Assembly (NCBI GenBank): GCA_900755865.1
Contig: CAAEHZ010000184.1
Coordinates: 1-8,136 of the forward strand
DNA from: Lachnospiraceae bacterium
Lineage (GTDB): Bacteria; Bacillota; Clostridia; Lachnospirales; Lachnospiraceae
Reading direction: 5' to 3'
DNA length: 8,136 nt
Below are positions 1 through 6,901 of the stretch, one piece after another (position 1 is the stretch's first letter; each line of letters opens with the position of its first letter). Both the position numbers and the translations under genes were made by a program. The notes beneath the pieces are model-generated. The model was not told the origin of the DNA. It saw only the letters and a list, made by a program, of their open reading frames with translations, and did not search any database.

Positions 1-1038
1 GGAAAGGGGCAGACCAGAGGCGGTACGGACGAGGGCTTTATCGGAGCAGTTTATTACCGGAAGAGTGCTCTGATAACAGCCAGAACAGCCCGCATTTTAG
101 GGTATACAGAGGACGCCGCCCATTATGAAGCACTGGCTGCCTCTATTCTGGAGGATATCCGGGAGGAATTTTATTCCCCCAACGGGCGTCCCTGCGTCAA
201 TACCCAGACAGGTGCCCTGCTGACCCTTTCCGAAAAGCTGGCAGACCCCGGTCGGGCACTGGAACAGCTTCTGCATCTGCTGGAGGTAAATGAAGATAAG
301 CTGAAAACAGGCTTTGTAGGCACTCCCCTTCTCTGCGAACAGCTCGCCGCCCACGGACAGGAAAATCTGGCGGACAAGATTCTGTTAAATGAGGAATACC
401 CCGGCTGGCTGTATGCGGTAAATCTTGGTGCCACAACCATCTGGGAGCGCTGGAACTCTCTGGACGAAACCGGACATGTTTCCAGCACCGGCATGAACAG
501 CCTGAACCACTATTCCTACGGCGCGATTGCCTCCTATATCTGGAAAAGCCTTGCCGGACTGCAGCTTCTGCCGGAGGCGCCGGGAGGCAGACGGGTAAAA
601 ATCGCTCCCCATGTCAACTGGAAGCTGCGGCACTTAAACGCAGAATATCCTTCTGCTGTGGGAACCTACTTTATTTTCTGGGAGCTGCCGGATACAGAGC
701 ATATCCACCTTACCGTAACCGTTCCCGCAGGCGGAGAAGCCGAAGTCGTTCTTCCGCTGGATAAGGAAAACCGGACCGTTACCGTATCGGGAGATACGCT
801 GGATATTACCTATTCTGCTTCCAGAGCGTTTTTCGTCCACAGAAGCATAGACGATACCCTGCAGACTCTGATGTGCAATTCGGAATGTCGGAAAATATTA
901 AAAGAAGAAATTCCCACACTGGATGTGCTCCTTGCTTTCACAAGAGCCAATCCACTGCGGGAAACCATGCAGAATCTTCGATATGAAAAAGCGATGATAG
1001 AGCGTGTGGAAACAAGACTCAGCGAAGTTATTGAATAA
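1..1038 (+). CDS. Alpha-L-rhamnosidase, GH78 type (3' part, start outside window)
   Basis: The open frame runs from base 1 to TAA at 1036-1038 and gives 345 C-terminal residues; GH78 enzymes are usually about 900-1000 residues, so roughly two thirds is missing to the left. Visible residues 1-190 fit the second half of an (alpha/alpha)6 barrel. TTIWERWNS carries the Glu (visible residue 149, codon 445-447) that matches the family's general base, and NHYSYG carries the conserved His 21 residues later (170). The region 190-280 is beta-rich and fits the C-terminal beta-sandwich (KIAPHV, then TVTVPAGGEAEVVLP). Residues about 281-345 form an added helical tail rich in Lys, Glu and Arg. The enzyme would remove terminal alpha-L-rhamnose from plant glycans or glycosides. 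Any signal peptide and the general acid lie outside the window. It converges with the permease gene and overlaps it by 11 bp. The family is fairly certain; the exact substrate is not. Confidence 0.9.
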   Translation, partial: GKGQTRGGTDEGFIGAVYYRKSALITARTARILGYTEDAAHYEALAASILEDIREEFYSPNGRPCVNTQTGALLTLSEKLADPGRALEQLLHLLEVNEDKLKTGFVGTPLLCEQLAAHGQENLADKILLNEEYPGWLYAVNLGATTIWERWNSLDETGHVSSTGMNSLNHYSYGAIASYIWKSLAGLQLLPEAPGGRRVKIAPHVNWKLRHLNAEYPSAVGTYFIFWELPDTEHIHLTVTVPAGGEAEVVLPLDKENRTVTVSGDTLDITYSASRAFFVHRSIDDTLQTLMCNSECRKILKEEIPTLDVLLAFTRANPLRETMQNLRYEKAMIERVETRLSEVIE

Positions 1039-1942
1039 GAATCATACTCCAAAGGGGCGTTGCCAAAAGTGACAGTACTGTCGTTATTACAACACATTTA
1101 CTGGCATAGACAGCGTCCCCTTCGTATTTTGCGGCAAGAATCGCCGTTGTACTCGCGGCAGGCATGGCTGGCCGTAAAACTGACCCCCCCGTCACAAGCG
1201 AATCTGTAACAAAAAGGCTGCACCCGATATATACCACCAGCGGAATCAGCACCAGCCGCAGAATGGAAAATAGAAGCACTGATTTATCCAGCATCTGCTT
1301 TGGCTTTACCTCTGCCAGGATTGTTCCTATTACCAGCATGGACATGGCAGTATTACAGTTTCCGATATCTTTAAGCGCCGCATCCAGAAAGGAGGGAAGC
1401 TTCATACCCGTCAGCATCAGTGCCAGCCCCAGGAAAACCGCCACAATGCAGGGATGGGTCAGAACTCTTTTGATTACCTGTTTTCTGTTGCTGCCCTTTG
1501 TAAAATAGGACACCCCCGCGCTCCACATGACAATCCGCTGGGGAATCAGGTAGATGGACGCAAGTGCCAGCCCCATCTGTCCAAAAACCCCCTCCGCCAC
1601 CGGATTTCCCATAAATCCGGAATTGGATGCCACAGTAGCATACATGAGAACCGGTTTATGCCCCTCCGGAATTTTCCGGTACAAAAGCTTTGCCAGCGCC
1701 GCACAGAAAAGCTGAATACAAATGGAAATCAGCAGAATGGTACCGAAATTTTTCAGGATTTCCTCTGTAAAGGAAAGCTGAAAGGACTTCACAATGTTGC
1801 AGGGCAGAATCAGATAGATTACCAAATCTGTCAAATCCTTCTTTCCCTTCTCGGAAATAATCTCTCTCTTCCGAAAGAAAAGCCCGATTAACATGATTAA
1901 AAACATTCTCAACTGTAAGGAAATCAATTCTGCCGTTCCCAT
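1028..1942 (-). CDS. AEC family permease (auxin efflux carrier-like)
   Basis: This 304-residue membrane protein has about ten hydrophobic segments in two halves (roughly 6-24, 37-54, 64-88, 98-115, 120-143, 163-182, 195-212, 221-246, 251-272, 279-302), the usual size and layout of bacterial AEC proteins. Family-like motifs include ASNSGFMGNPV (105-115), IGNCNTAMSMLVIGTILA (193-210) and the C-terminal MPAASTTAILAAKY (260-273). Known relatives move malate and other organic anions; the substrate here cannot be read from sequence. ATG at 1942 is preceded by GGAAC/GGAAG repeats, a modest ribosome binding site. It is the last gene of the leftward series, 85 bp after GH42, with a tandem repeat between them, so it may be co-transcribed or have its own promoter. 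Its stop (TAA, 1028-1030) lies inside the 3' end of the opposing rhamnosidase gene. Confidence 0.88.
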   Translation of the reverse strand: MGTAELISLQLRMFLIMLIGLFFRKREIISEKGKKDLTDLVIYLILPCNIVKSFQLSFTEEILKNFGTILLISICIQLFCAALAKLLYRKIPEGHKPVLMYATVASNSGFMGNPVAEGVFGQMGLALASIYLIPQRIVMWSAGVSYFTKGSNRKQVIKRVLTHPCIVAVFLGLALMLTGMKLPSFLDAALKDIGNCNTAMSMLVIGTILAEVKPKQMLDKSVLLFSILRLVLIPLVVYIGCSLFVTDSLVTGGSVLRPAMPAASTTAILAAKYEGDAVYASKCVVITTVLSLLATPLWSMILIQ

Positions 1943-1969
1943 AAACTTCCGTTCCTGTTCCTTTCTTCT

Positions 1970-1985
1970 GTTTCAGTATAGAAAC
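1970..1985 (-). promoter_or_regulatory. Dyad around a TATACT box upstream of the AEC permease
   Basis: GTTTC (1970-1974) and GAAAC (1981-1985) are perfect inverted arms around six bases that read TATACT on the minus strand, a fair -10 hexamer 28 bp upstream of the permease ATG. The position 17 bp further upstream reads ACCAGG, which is a poor -35 box and lies within the 13-bp tandem repeat. If it is a promoter it would probably need an activator. This is weak evidence. Confidence 0.25.
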
Positions 1986-2021
1986 CTGGTATAAAAACCT
2001 GGTACAAAAACCTGGTATAGA
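1983..2021. repeat. Tandem direct repeat, 13-bp period, three copies
   Basis: Three consecutive 13-bp units start at 1983, 1996 and 2009, each with the identical core AACCTGGTA followed by TAAA, CAAA and TAGA. A degenerate copy ending GTATAGA precedes them (1970-1982), and AACC begins a fourth at 2022. The array fills nearly half of the 85-bp gap between the GH42 stop (2028) and the permease start (1942). On the minus strand the unit reads ACCAGGTTTTTAT. It could be a set of regulator sites for the permease or a simple slippage product. Confidence 0.85.
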
Positions 2022-2027
2022 AACCAT

Positions 2028-4079
2028 TTATTCTATCCGATATACCCTTGCTCCGTACTTCTCAATTTTCCGGCTTCCGCTCTCCATTTCTCCCGTCCAG
2101 AGATTTTTCATGGGCTTCTTTAAGCAGATTTCTTTCTTCTCTGCCATATAATTCAGCACAAAAAGATATTTTACACCCTTCTTTTCCCGGACAGCAAGCT
2201 CACATTCCTCCGGCAGTGTCAGGATTTCCCCAAAAGGCTCTGCCACGCCAAGCTTCCGTAAGAAAAGCTCTGCTGCATCCGGAGAAAAGACTCCGCCAAA
2301 GTAATACGCCTCTCCTTTTCCATAGCGGTTTCGGATGAGCGCAGGGGTTCCCGCATAATCTGCCGTAACGTATGCTGCCAGCACTTCCCCGGAGGTACCG
2401 TCCTTTACCTGTAACAAATCGTTAAATACCGCTGCCTCCACCTTTTCTCCGTCCCAGTCCACCAGAACCGGAACCTCGTCCGGCGCCACAATGGTATATT
2501 CCGGAATATCCGTTCCCGTAAGCTCCGCTGCCAGCCCCGGCAGATATTCCATCACGCATCTGCCATAGCTGTCCTTATAGCCTGTTCTGCAGCCCATTAC
2601 CAGCTTTCCTCCTGCTGCCACATAGCCTTCCAGTACAGCCATCCGCTCCGGTGTCAGGATAGAAGCATGGGGATAAAAAAGAACCTCATACTGTTTCAGG
2701 CTCTCCGCTGTGGTATGGCTTTCCAGATAAACAAAATCAAAGGGCGTATGTAAAAGCTCCATTGCCTCGAACAGTGCCTTCTGGCTTGCCTGTTCCACTC
2801 TCTGATGCCATTTGTCCTGCTGGGCATCCCAGATATTGTCATAATCCTTCAGGATTCCCACCTTCGCTATATACTTCGCCCCGGCAAGCTCCTGCATTTT
2901 TCCAATCTTCCCGGAAATTTCCCTTACTTCTCTTAATCTGCGGTTTTCCCTGCCGGAATAGTCCAGAATCCCGTGCCAGTACATCTCTGTACCAAAGGTT
3001 GCAGTCCGCCACCGGAAATAGCTGATAAAATCCGCTCCGTGGGCGATGCTCTGCATGGTCCAGAGGGTTATCTGCCCCGGTCTGGGCGTCGGTGCCTCCA
3101 TCCGCACATTCCAGCCGTTTGCACCGCTCTGCTGCTCCATAATACCAAAATTCGGAGAAACCGCCCGCACCTCGGAAAGATTCCTGCTCCATTTCCTGTC
3201 CTTCATCCGGTCAGCTTCCCGGTAACTGTCCAGCTCATACCCGAAATCCGGGTAGGAATCGTACATCAGCACATCCAGGCTTTCCCTTGCCATCCGCTGA
3301 TAGTCAATATTGGAGAACATTCCGTTATGGGTAATAAAATCCTCCTCTTTTTTATACTGCCGGATAATCTCTGCCTGCATATTGGCAAAGCGGTTTACAC
3401 TGTCGGAAATGAACCGGAAATAATCCAGCATCAAATGGGGATTCGGCGAACCGGTATTGGTTCTTCTCGGTACAAAAATCTGCTCCCAGTCCGTATAGGT
3501 CTGATTCCAGAAAACCGTCCCCCAGGCTTCGTTGAGCGCATCCAGCGTCTGATATTTTTCCCGCAGAAATTCCCGGAAAGCATCTGTATCGCTCTCCGTA
3601 TAAAATCTGTCATTCTCACAGTTAAATTCATTGTCAAGCTGCCAGCCGATAATCGCCGGATGCTTCCCATAGTGGGATGCCGACTTTTCTACAATATTCC
3701 TGCACTTTTCCAGATAAACCGGGGAATTGTAATTATAATGCCGTCTGGCACCATGATAAATCCGGTTCCCATCTATATCCGTATTCAGCACCTCAGGATA
3801 TTTTTCCGTCAGCCACGCAGGAGGCGTTGCCGTAGGCGTGCAGAAAATCACATCCATGCCTTTTTCCGCTGCCAAATCCAGAAATTCATCAAAAAAGCCA
3901 TAGGTGTAAACTCCCTCCTCAGGCTCTATCAGATTCCAGGCAAACTCCGCAATCCGCACAGTTTTTATTCCCGCTTCCAGCATCCGCTCCAAATCCTCTT
4001 CCCAGAGAGCCCTATCCCAATGCTCCGGGTAATAGCAGACCCCCAAATCAATACTGCTTCCGTTTATCCGCTTTCTCAT
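2028..4079 (-). CDS. Beta-galactosidase, GH42
   Basis: This 683-residue protein has the full GH42 layout and typical length. A TIM barrel covers about 10-395, a flavodoxin-like second domain about 400-610 (KVGILKDYDN, then ASILTPERM and GYVAAGGKLVMG), and a small beta domain 615-683. The acid/base Glu is E151 in GWQLDNEF and the nucleophile is E315 in FGIMEQQSGANGW. It hydrolyses terminal beta-galactosides; no signal peptide is present, so it should act in the cytoplasm on imported oligosaccharides. By spacing from the acid/base Glu, none of the four Cys positions of the zinc site described in the Thermus-type enzyme is Cys here (N116, Y160, E162, T165); C80 and C154 fall elsewhere. ATG at 4079 is 15 bp after the upstream stop; the minus-strand stretch TAGGAAAGGAACGGGG combines that stop with the ribosome binding site, so translation is likely linked. 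The linkage preferred (beta-1,3, 1,4 or 1,6) cannot be told. Confidence 0.95.
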   Translation of the reverse strand: MRKRINGSSIDLGVCYYPEHWDRALWEEDLERMLEAGIKTVRIAEFAWNLIEPEEGVYTYGFFDEFLDLAAEKGMDVIFCTPTATPPAWLTEKYPEVLNTDIDGNRIYHGARRHYNYNSPVYLEKCRNIVEKSASHYGKHPAIIGWQLDNEFNCENDRFYTESDTDAFREFLREKYQTLDALNEAWGTVFWNQTYTDWEQIFVPRRTNTGSPNPHLMLDYFRFISDSVNRFANMQAEIIRQYKKEEDFITHNGMFSNIDYQRMARESLDVLMYDSYPDFGYELDSYREADRMKDRKWSRNLSEVRAVSPNFGIMEQQSGANGWNVRMEAPTPRPGQITLWTMQSIAHGADFISYFRWRTATFGTEMYWHGILDYSGRENRRLREVREISGKIGKMQELAGAKYIAKVGILKDYDNIWDAQQDKWHQRVEQASQKALFEAMELLHTPFDFVYLESHTTAESLKQYEVLFYPHASILTPERMAVLEGYVAAGGKLVMGCRTGYKDSYGRCVMEYLPGLAAELTGTDIPEYTIVAPDEVPVLVDWDGEKVEAAVFNDLLQVKDGTSGEVLAAYVTADYAGTPALIRNRYGKGEAYYFGGVFSPDAAELFLRKLGVAEPFGEILTLPEECELAVREKKGVKYLFVLNYMAEKKEICLKKPMKNLWTGEMESGSRKIEKYGARVYRIE

Positions 4080-4094
4080 ATCCCCGTTCCTTTC

Positions 4095-6011
4095 CTAAAA
4101 AATCTCCGGCAGTTCCCGCTTCATCCGCAGATAAAAATACAATGCCCAGTCCTGGTCGTTGGCATACGGGTCATACCCGCTGCACTTTTTCCCGTTTACC
4201 GTCACCGGAAACAGAAATGCACAGGAAGCGCTTCCATCCGGGAAAATCATAGGCAGAACACCCCGCAGGGAATCCTTTGCCCGCTTTGCATACCGTTTCT
4301 CCCCGGTAATAACATACATCAGGGCGAAGCAGTTGCCCGTCAGCCCGCTCCAATAGTGGGGAAAGGTATCCCCGTACATCCTGTTTTTGCCAAACCAGTA
4401 CCCGTCCCAGTGCCGGATTGCCGTTTCATATAAATGATAATCCGGCTGATGCCCGTTGAACAGTTCCAGAATCTGAAGCTGCTTTTTGCCATCCTCCAGA
4501 TATTTTTCTTCTCTCGTAAGCAAATAAAGCTGCAATAAAATATTGGCTGCCGGCGCTACAATGGACTGCTCATAATTGACCTCAAAGGGAGGATAATGGG
4601 TGCCCAGCTCTGCAATCCTGTCCCCATGCTTCTTAAAATGTCCTACCATCCCGCCAAGCTCTGTCAGCAGCCCTGCATCCTGTAACGCATGGCACAGGGA
4701 AAGTATTGGCATCTCAATGGCATAATGGGTATACCCGCCCTTTTCATAAAAGGTATCCAGAATCCGGCAGGCAATCCGCAAATACTCCTTCTCACCGGTG
4801 AGTTTATACTGCTCTACCATCAGGGTTGCATACCAGGGCATATTGTAAAGCCGCTCGTAACTGTTGTCCCTGCCAAAATCGTTGAAAACTTCCCCGGTCT
4901 GTCCGTCTACCAGCTCCCGCAGCACAAAATCCATATACCTCTGCTGACTCTTTTCCACTTCTTCCGCCAGTTTCTTTTCCCTTTCGCGGTTTTCCCGACC
5001 GTCCCTGCTTTCCTGCTTTTCTCCCAGGTTCCATGACGCCCTTCTTCCCTGCAGCCAGGCTGTTATAAGAAGCCCCATGCCAACCCGTTCCCTGCCCGCA
5101 TTATAATCATACCGGGCAGTATAGTAGGTATGTTCTTCCTCCGTATCATAAATCAGATAGGCTCCATCCAGCCCCTCCGGCTTCTCGCCCTGATACTGCT
5201 GTTTCTCCACGATATAACGGCATCTGTTTTCCGCAAGCAGCTTTGGTTCCGCCTGTAACAGAATCCGGCAGGTTGTCTGAATCCCGTCTGCGCAGACGGT
5301 AAACACTCTGTCACCCGGCATGACACGATTGTCATAAACAAAATGCCACCCTTCTTCCCGAGAATACACCTCCCCATCCACCGTAATTTTTTCCGCCGCA
5401 AAGGAAGGCGTTACCCGCAGAACACATTCTTCCCCCGGAAAAAGGACATAGCTGGATGCCTCCACCCTGACAAAGGGGCGCAGCGTTCCTGCCTTATGGA
5501 AAAAGTCCTCTTCTCCTGTATGGGAAAAAATCTTCCAGACAAGCCTCTTTTCCTCTCCCGGCTGCCATACATCAGGACAGGGATGCAGAATAAAGCAGCC
5601 TCTGTCGTTGCTCATTTTGGAAATATCCCTCTCCACACTGTAACCACCAAGGCTTCCTTCCGTTACCACCAACCCAAAATGGGGGGCTTCCCCGCCCATC
5701 CGAAGGGCATATACATAGGAAATATCCCTTCCGCAGAAAATATGGGTGTGGCATCGCTTCCTGACACAAGTGTCACTGTCCTCATATTTATCCTGCAAAG
5801 GAAGCCGAAGCCCAATATCCGACAGAGAAGTAAAAAAGGGCTTCTCCGTCATATTCTTTATGGAAAATACTGTTGTCAGTATCTCTCCCTCCCAGACACT
5901 TTCGCTGACAGCCTCCAGCTCCGGCGGGCAAAGCACCTCCCCGTAAACAAAATCCTCCCGGAGCCAGTTCATTCCATAGGGCTCCCCCGCAAACACAATT
6001 TCTTTCACCAT
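4095..6011 (-). CDS. Unassigned two-domain carbohydrate-active enzyme, (alpha/alpha)6 type
   Basis: I do not recognise a named family for this 638-residue protein. Residues about 15-250 look beta-rich (for example HFGLVVTEG 111-119, PGEEKRLVWKIFSH 151-164), and 300-638 show repeated helix pairs with tetratricopeptide-like spacing (YLRIACRIL, YLEDGKKQL, YAKRAKDSL), as in six-hairpin glycosidases and lyases. Likely active-site blocks are NDFGRDNSYERLYNMPWY (377-394), HYAIEMP (429-435), NYEQS (479-483) and HWDGYWFGKNRMYGDTFPHYW (534-554, quoted here in part as HWDGYWFG and GDTFPHYW). A charged Glu/Lys/Arg stretch at 331-356 interrupts the start of the helical domain. Residues 82-93 carry C-x4-C-H-x-H-x2-C. 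There is no signal peptide. The tight link to GH42 (15 bp) suggests a role in the same glycan pathway. It could be a glucuronidase-like or unsaturated-uronyl-type hydrolase or a lyase; a GH154-like identity is possible but unproven. ATG 6011 has AGGG 8 bp upstream. Confidence 0.7.
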   Translation of the reverse strand: MVKEIVFAGEPYGMNWLREDFVYGEVLCPPELEAVSESVWEGEILTTVFSIKNMTEKPFFTSLSDIGLRLPLQDKYEDSDTCVRKRCHTHIFCGRDISYVYALRMGGEAPHFGLVVTEGSLGGYSVERDISKMSNDRGCFILHPCPDVWQPGEEKRLVWKIFSHTGEEDFFHKAGTLRPFVRVEASSYVLFPGEECVLRVTPSFAAEKITVDGEVYSREEGWHFVYDNRVMPGDRVFTVCADGIQTTCRILLQAEPKLLAENRCRYIVEKQQYQGEKPEGLDGAYLIYDTEEEHTYYTARYDYNAGRERVGMGLLITAWLQGRRASWNLGEKQESRDGRENREREKKLAEEVEKSQQRYMDFVLRELVDGQTGEVFNDFGRDNSYERLYNMPWYATLMVEQYKLTGEKEYLRIACRILDTFYEKGGYTHYAIEMPILSLCHALQDAGLLTELGGMVGHFKKHGDRIAELGTHYPPFEVNYEQSIVAPAANILLQLYLLTREEKYLEDGKKQLQILELFNGHQPDYHLYETAIRHWDGYWFGKNRMYGDTFPHYWSGLTGNCFALMYVITGEKRYAKRAKDSLRGVLPMIFPDGSASCAFLFPVTVNGKKCSGYDPYANDQDWALYFYLRMKRELPEIF

Positions 6012-6051
6012 ACCTGTTTCCCTGCCTTTCCTGTCTTACTTATCCTGCCTC

Positions 6052-6114
6052 TTATTGTTCTTCCTTTTCCATCTCTGCCCGTTCAGGCTCCCGAAAGCCC
6101 GGTTGTATCGCCAT
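6052..6114 (-). CDS. Possible 20-residue small ORF between TatD and the (alpha/alpha)6 gene
   Basis: An ATG at 6114 opens 20 codons to TAA (6052-6054), giving a hydrophilic peptide that starts MAIQPGFREP and ends with Met and several Glu and Lys residues. AGGAG lies 8 bp upstream of the ATG, beginning directly after the TatD stop, which is a better ribosome binding site than those of several full genes here. The peptide has no membrane segment, no run of one regulatory amino acid and no family I know. It might be a leader that couples translation of the next gene, 40 bp downstream, or just a chance ORF in purine-rich spacer. Confidence 0.25.
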   Translation of the reverse strand: MAIQPGFREPERAEMEKEEQ

Positions 6115-6127
6115 ACCTGCCTCTCCT

Positions 6128-6901
6128 CTACAGCCTGTAAAGGGCGTGGGCATTGTGCCACACTGCCTCCCGGATTTCTTCCTCCTCCAGCCCCTTCAGT
6201 TCTGCAAGTCTGGTTATCACATAGGGCAGATTTAAGGAGCTGTTGCGCTTTCCCCTGTTTGGCTCCGGTGCCAGATAGGGACAGTCTGTTTCCACCACAA
6301 TTCTGTCAAGAGGAATATACTCCACCGCTTCTTTCAGCTTTCTGGCATTTTTAAAGGTAAGCACACCACCGATGCCAAAATAAAAGCCCATATCCAGAAA
6401 AGTCCGCGCCAGCTCCTTAGAATAGGAATAACAGTGAATCACGCCGCCGATTTCCTGACTGTTTTCAGCTTGCATAATGTCCACAGTTTCCTGCGCACCC
6501 TCTCTGGAATGAATAATCACAGGAAGCTTTACCTCCCGCGCCAGAGCAAGCTGCCTCGCAAACCACTCCCGCTGGATTTCCCTGTCCGGCTCCTGCCAGT
6601 AATAATCCAATCCGATTTCCCCTACTGCCACACACTTCTCATACTGACACTGCTCCTTCAGCCATCCAAAGCTCTCCTCTGTCAGCTCCGCCGTTTCGGA
6701 AGGATGCACGCCCAAAGCACAATATATAAAATCATGCTTCTCTGCCAGCCCACGGCTTGTCTTACAAGAGGAAAGGCTGGCTGCCACATTTACCACCCCT
6801 GCAATCCCTGCCTTCTTTAATTCTCCCAGTAACTGCTCCCTGTCCTCATCAAACGCCTCATCATCATAATGGGCATGGGTATCAAAAATCTCTGTCATCA
6901 T
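6128..6901 (-). CDS. tatD: TatD family metal-dependent hydrolase (putative DNase)
   Basis: This 257-residue protein has the normal TatD length and all metal-ligand positions: FDTHAH (H9, H11), VGEIGLDYYW (bridging E95), IIHSRE (H131), VIHCYSYS (H156) and VETDCPYLAPEP (D206), with GVHP at 64-67 and RGKRN at 216-220. The fold is a TIM barrel binding two divalent metals. Characterised relatives act as 3'-5' exonucleases or DNases in the cytoplasm. The first ATG (6901) forms ATGA with the TGA stop of the upstream gene; a second ATG follows directly, so the start may be one codon later. No good ribosome binding site is seen, which points to translational coupling. In many Firmicutes tatD sits near metG and rnmV; here the neighbour is a tocopherol-cyclase-like gene instead. 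Confidence 0.95.
   Translation of the reverse strand: MMTEIFDTHAHYDDEAFDEDREQLLGELKKAGIAGVVNVAASLSSCKTSRGLAEKHDFIYCALGVHPSETAELTEESFGWLKEQCQYEKCVAVGEIGLDYYWQEPDREIQREWFARQLALAREVKLPVIIHSREGAQETVDIMQAENSQEIGGVIHCYSYSKELARTFLDMGFYFGIGGVLTFKNARKLKEAVEYIPLDRIVVETDCPYLAPEPNRGKRNSSLNLPYVITRLAELKGLEEEEIREAVWHNAHALYRL

Noticed and set aside
1656..2027. 123-codon minus-strand frame starting at the GH42 stop and running through the tandem repeat
   Set aside because: It overlaps the start of the AEC permease in another frame, has no family features, and its first residues only reflect the 13-bp repeat.
2973..4433. 486-codon plus-strand open frame
   Set aside because: It lies antisense to GH42 and the end of the (alpha/alpha)6 gene, spans both of them and their junction, has a Pro/Arg/Ile/His-rich composition and no family motif. 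It is an antisense shadow.
6080..6105. GGCT/AGCC mini-hairpin after tatD as a terminator
   Set aside because: The stem is only about four pairs and is followed by purine-rich sequence, not a T-run.
5343..6140. 265-codon plus-strand open frame
   Set aside because: It is antisense to the (alpha/alpha)6 gene, low in plausible domains and without a ribosome binding site; the minus-strand gene explains the region.
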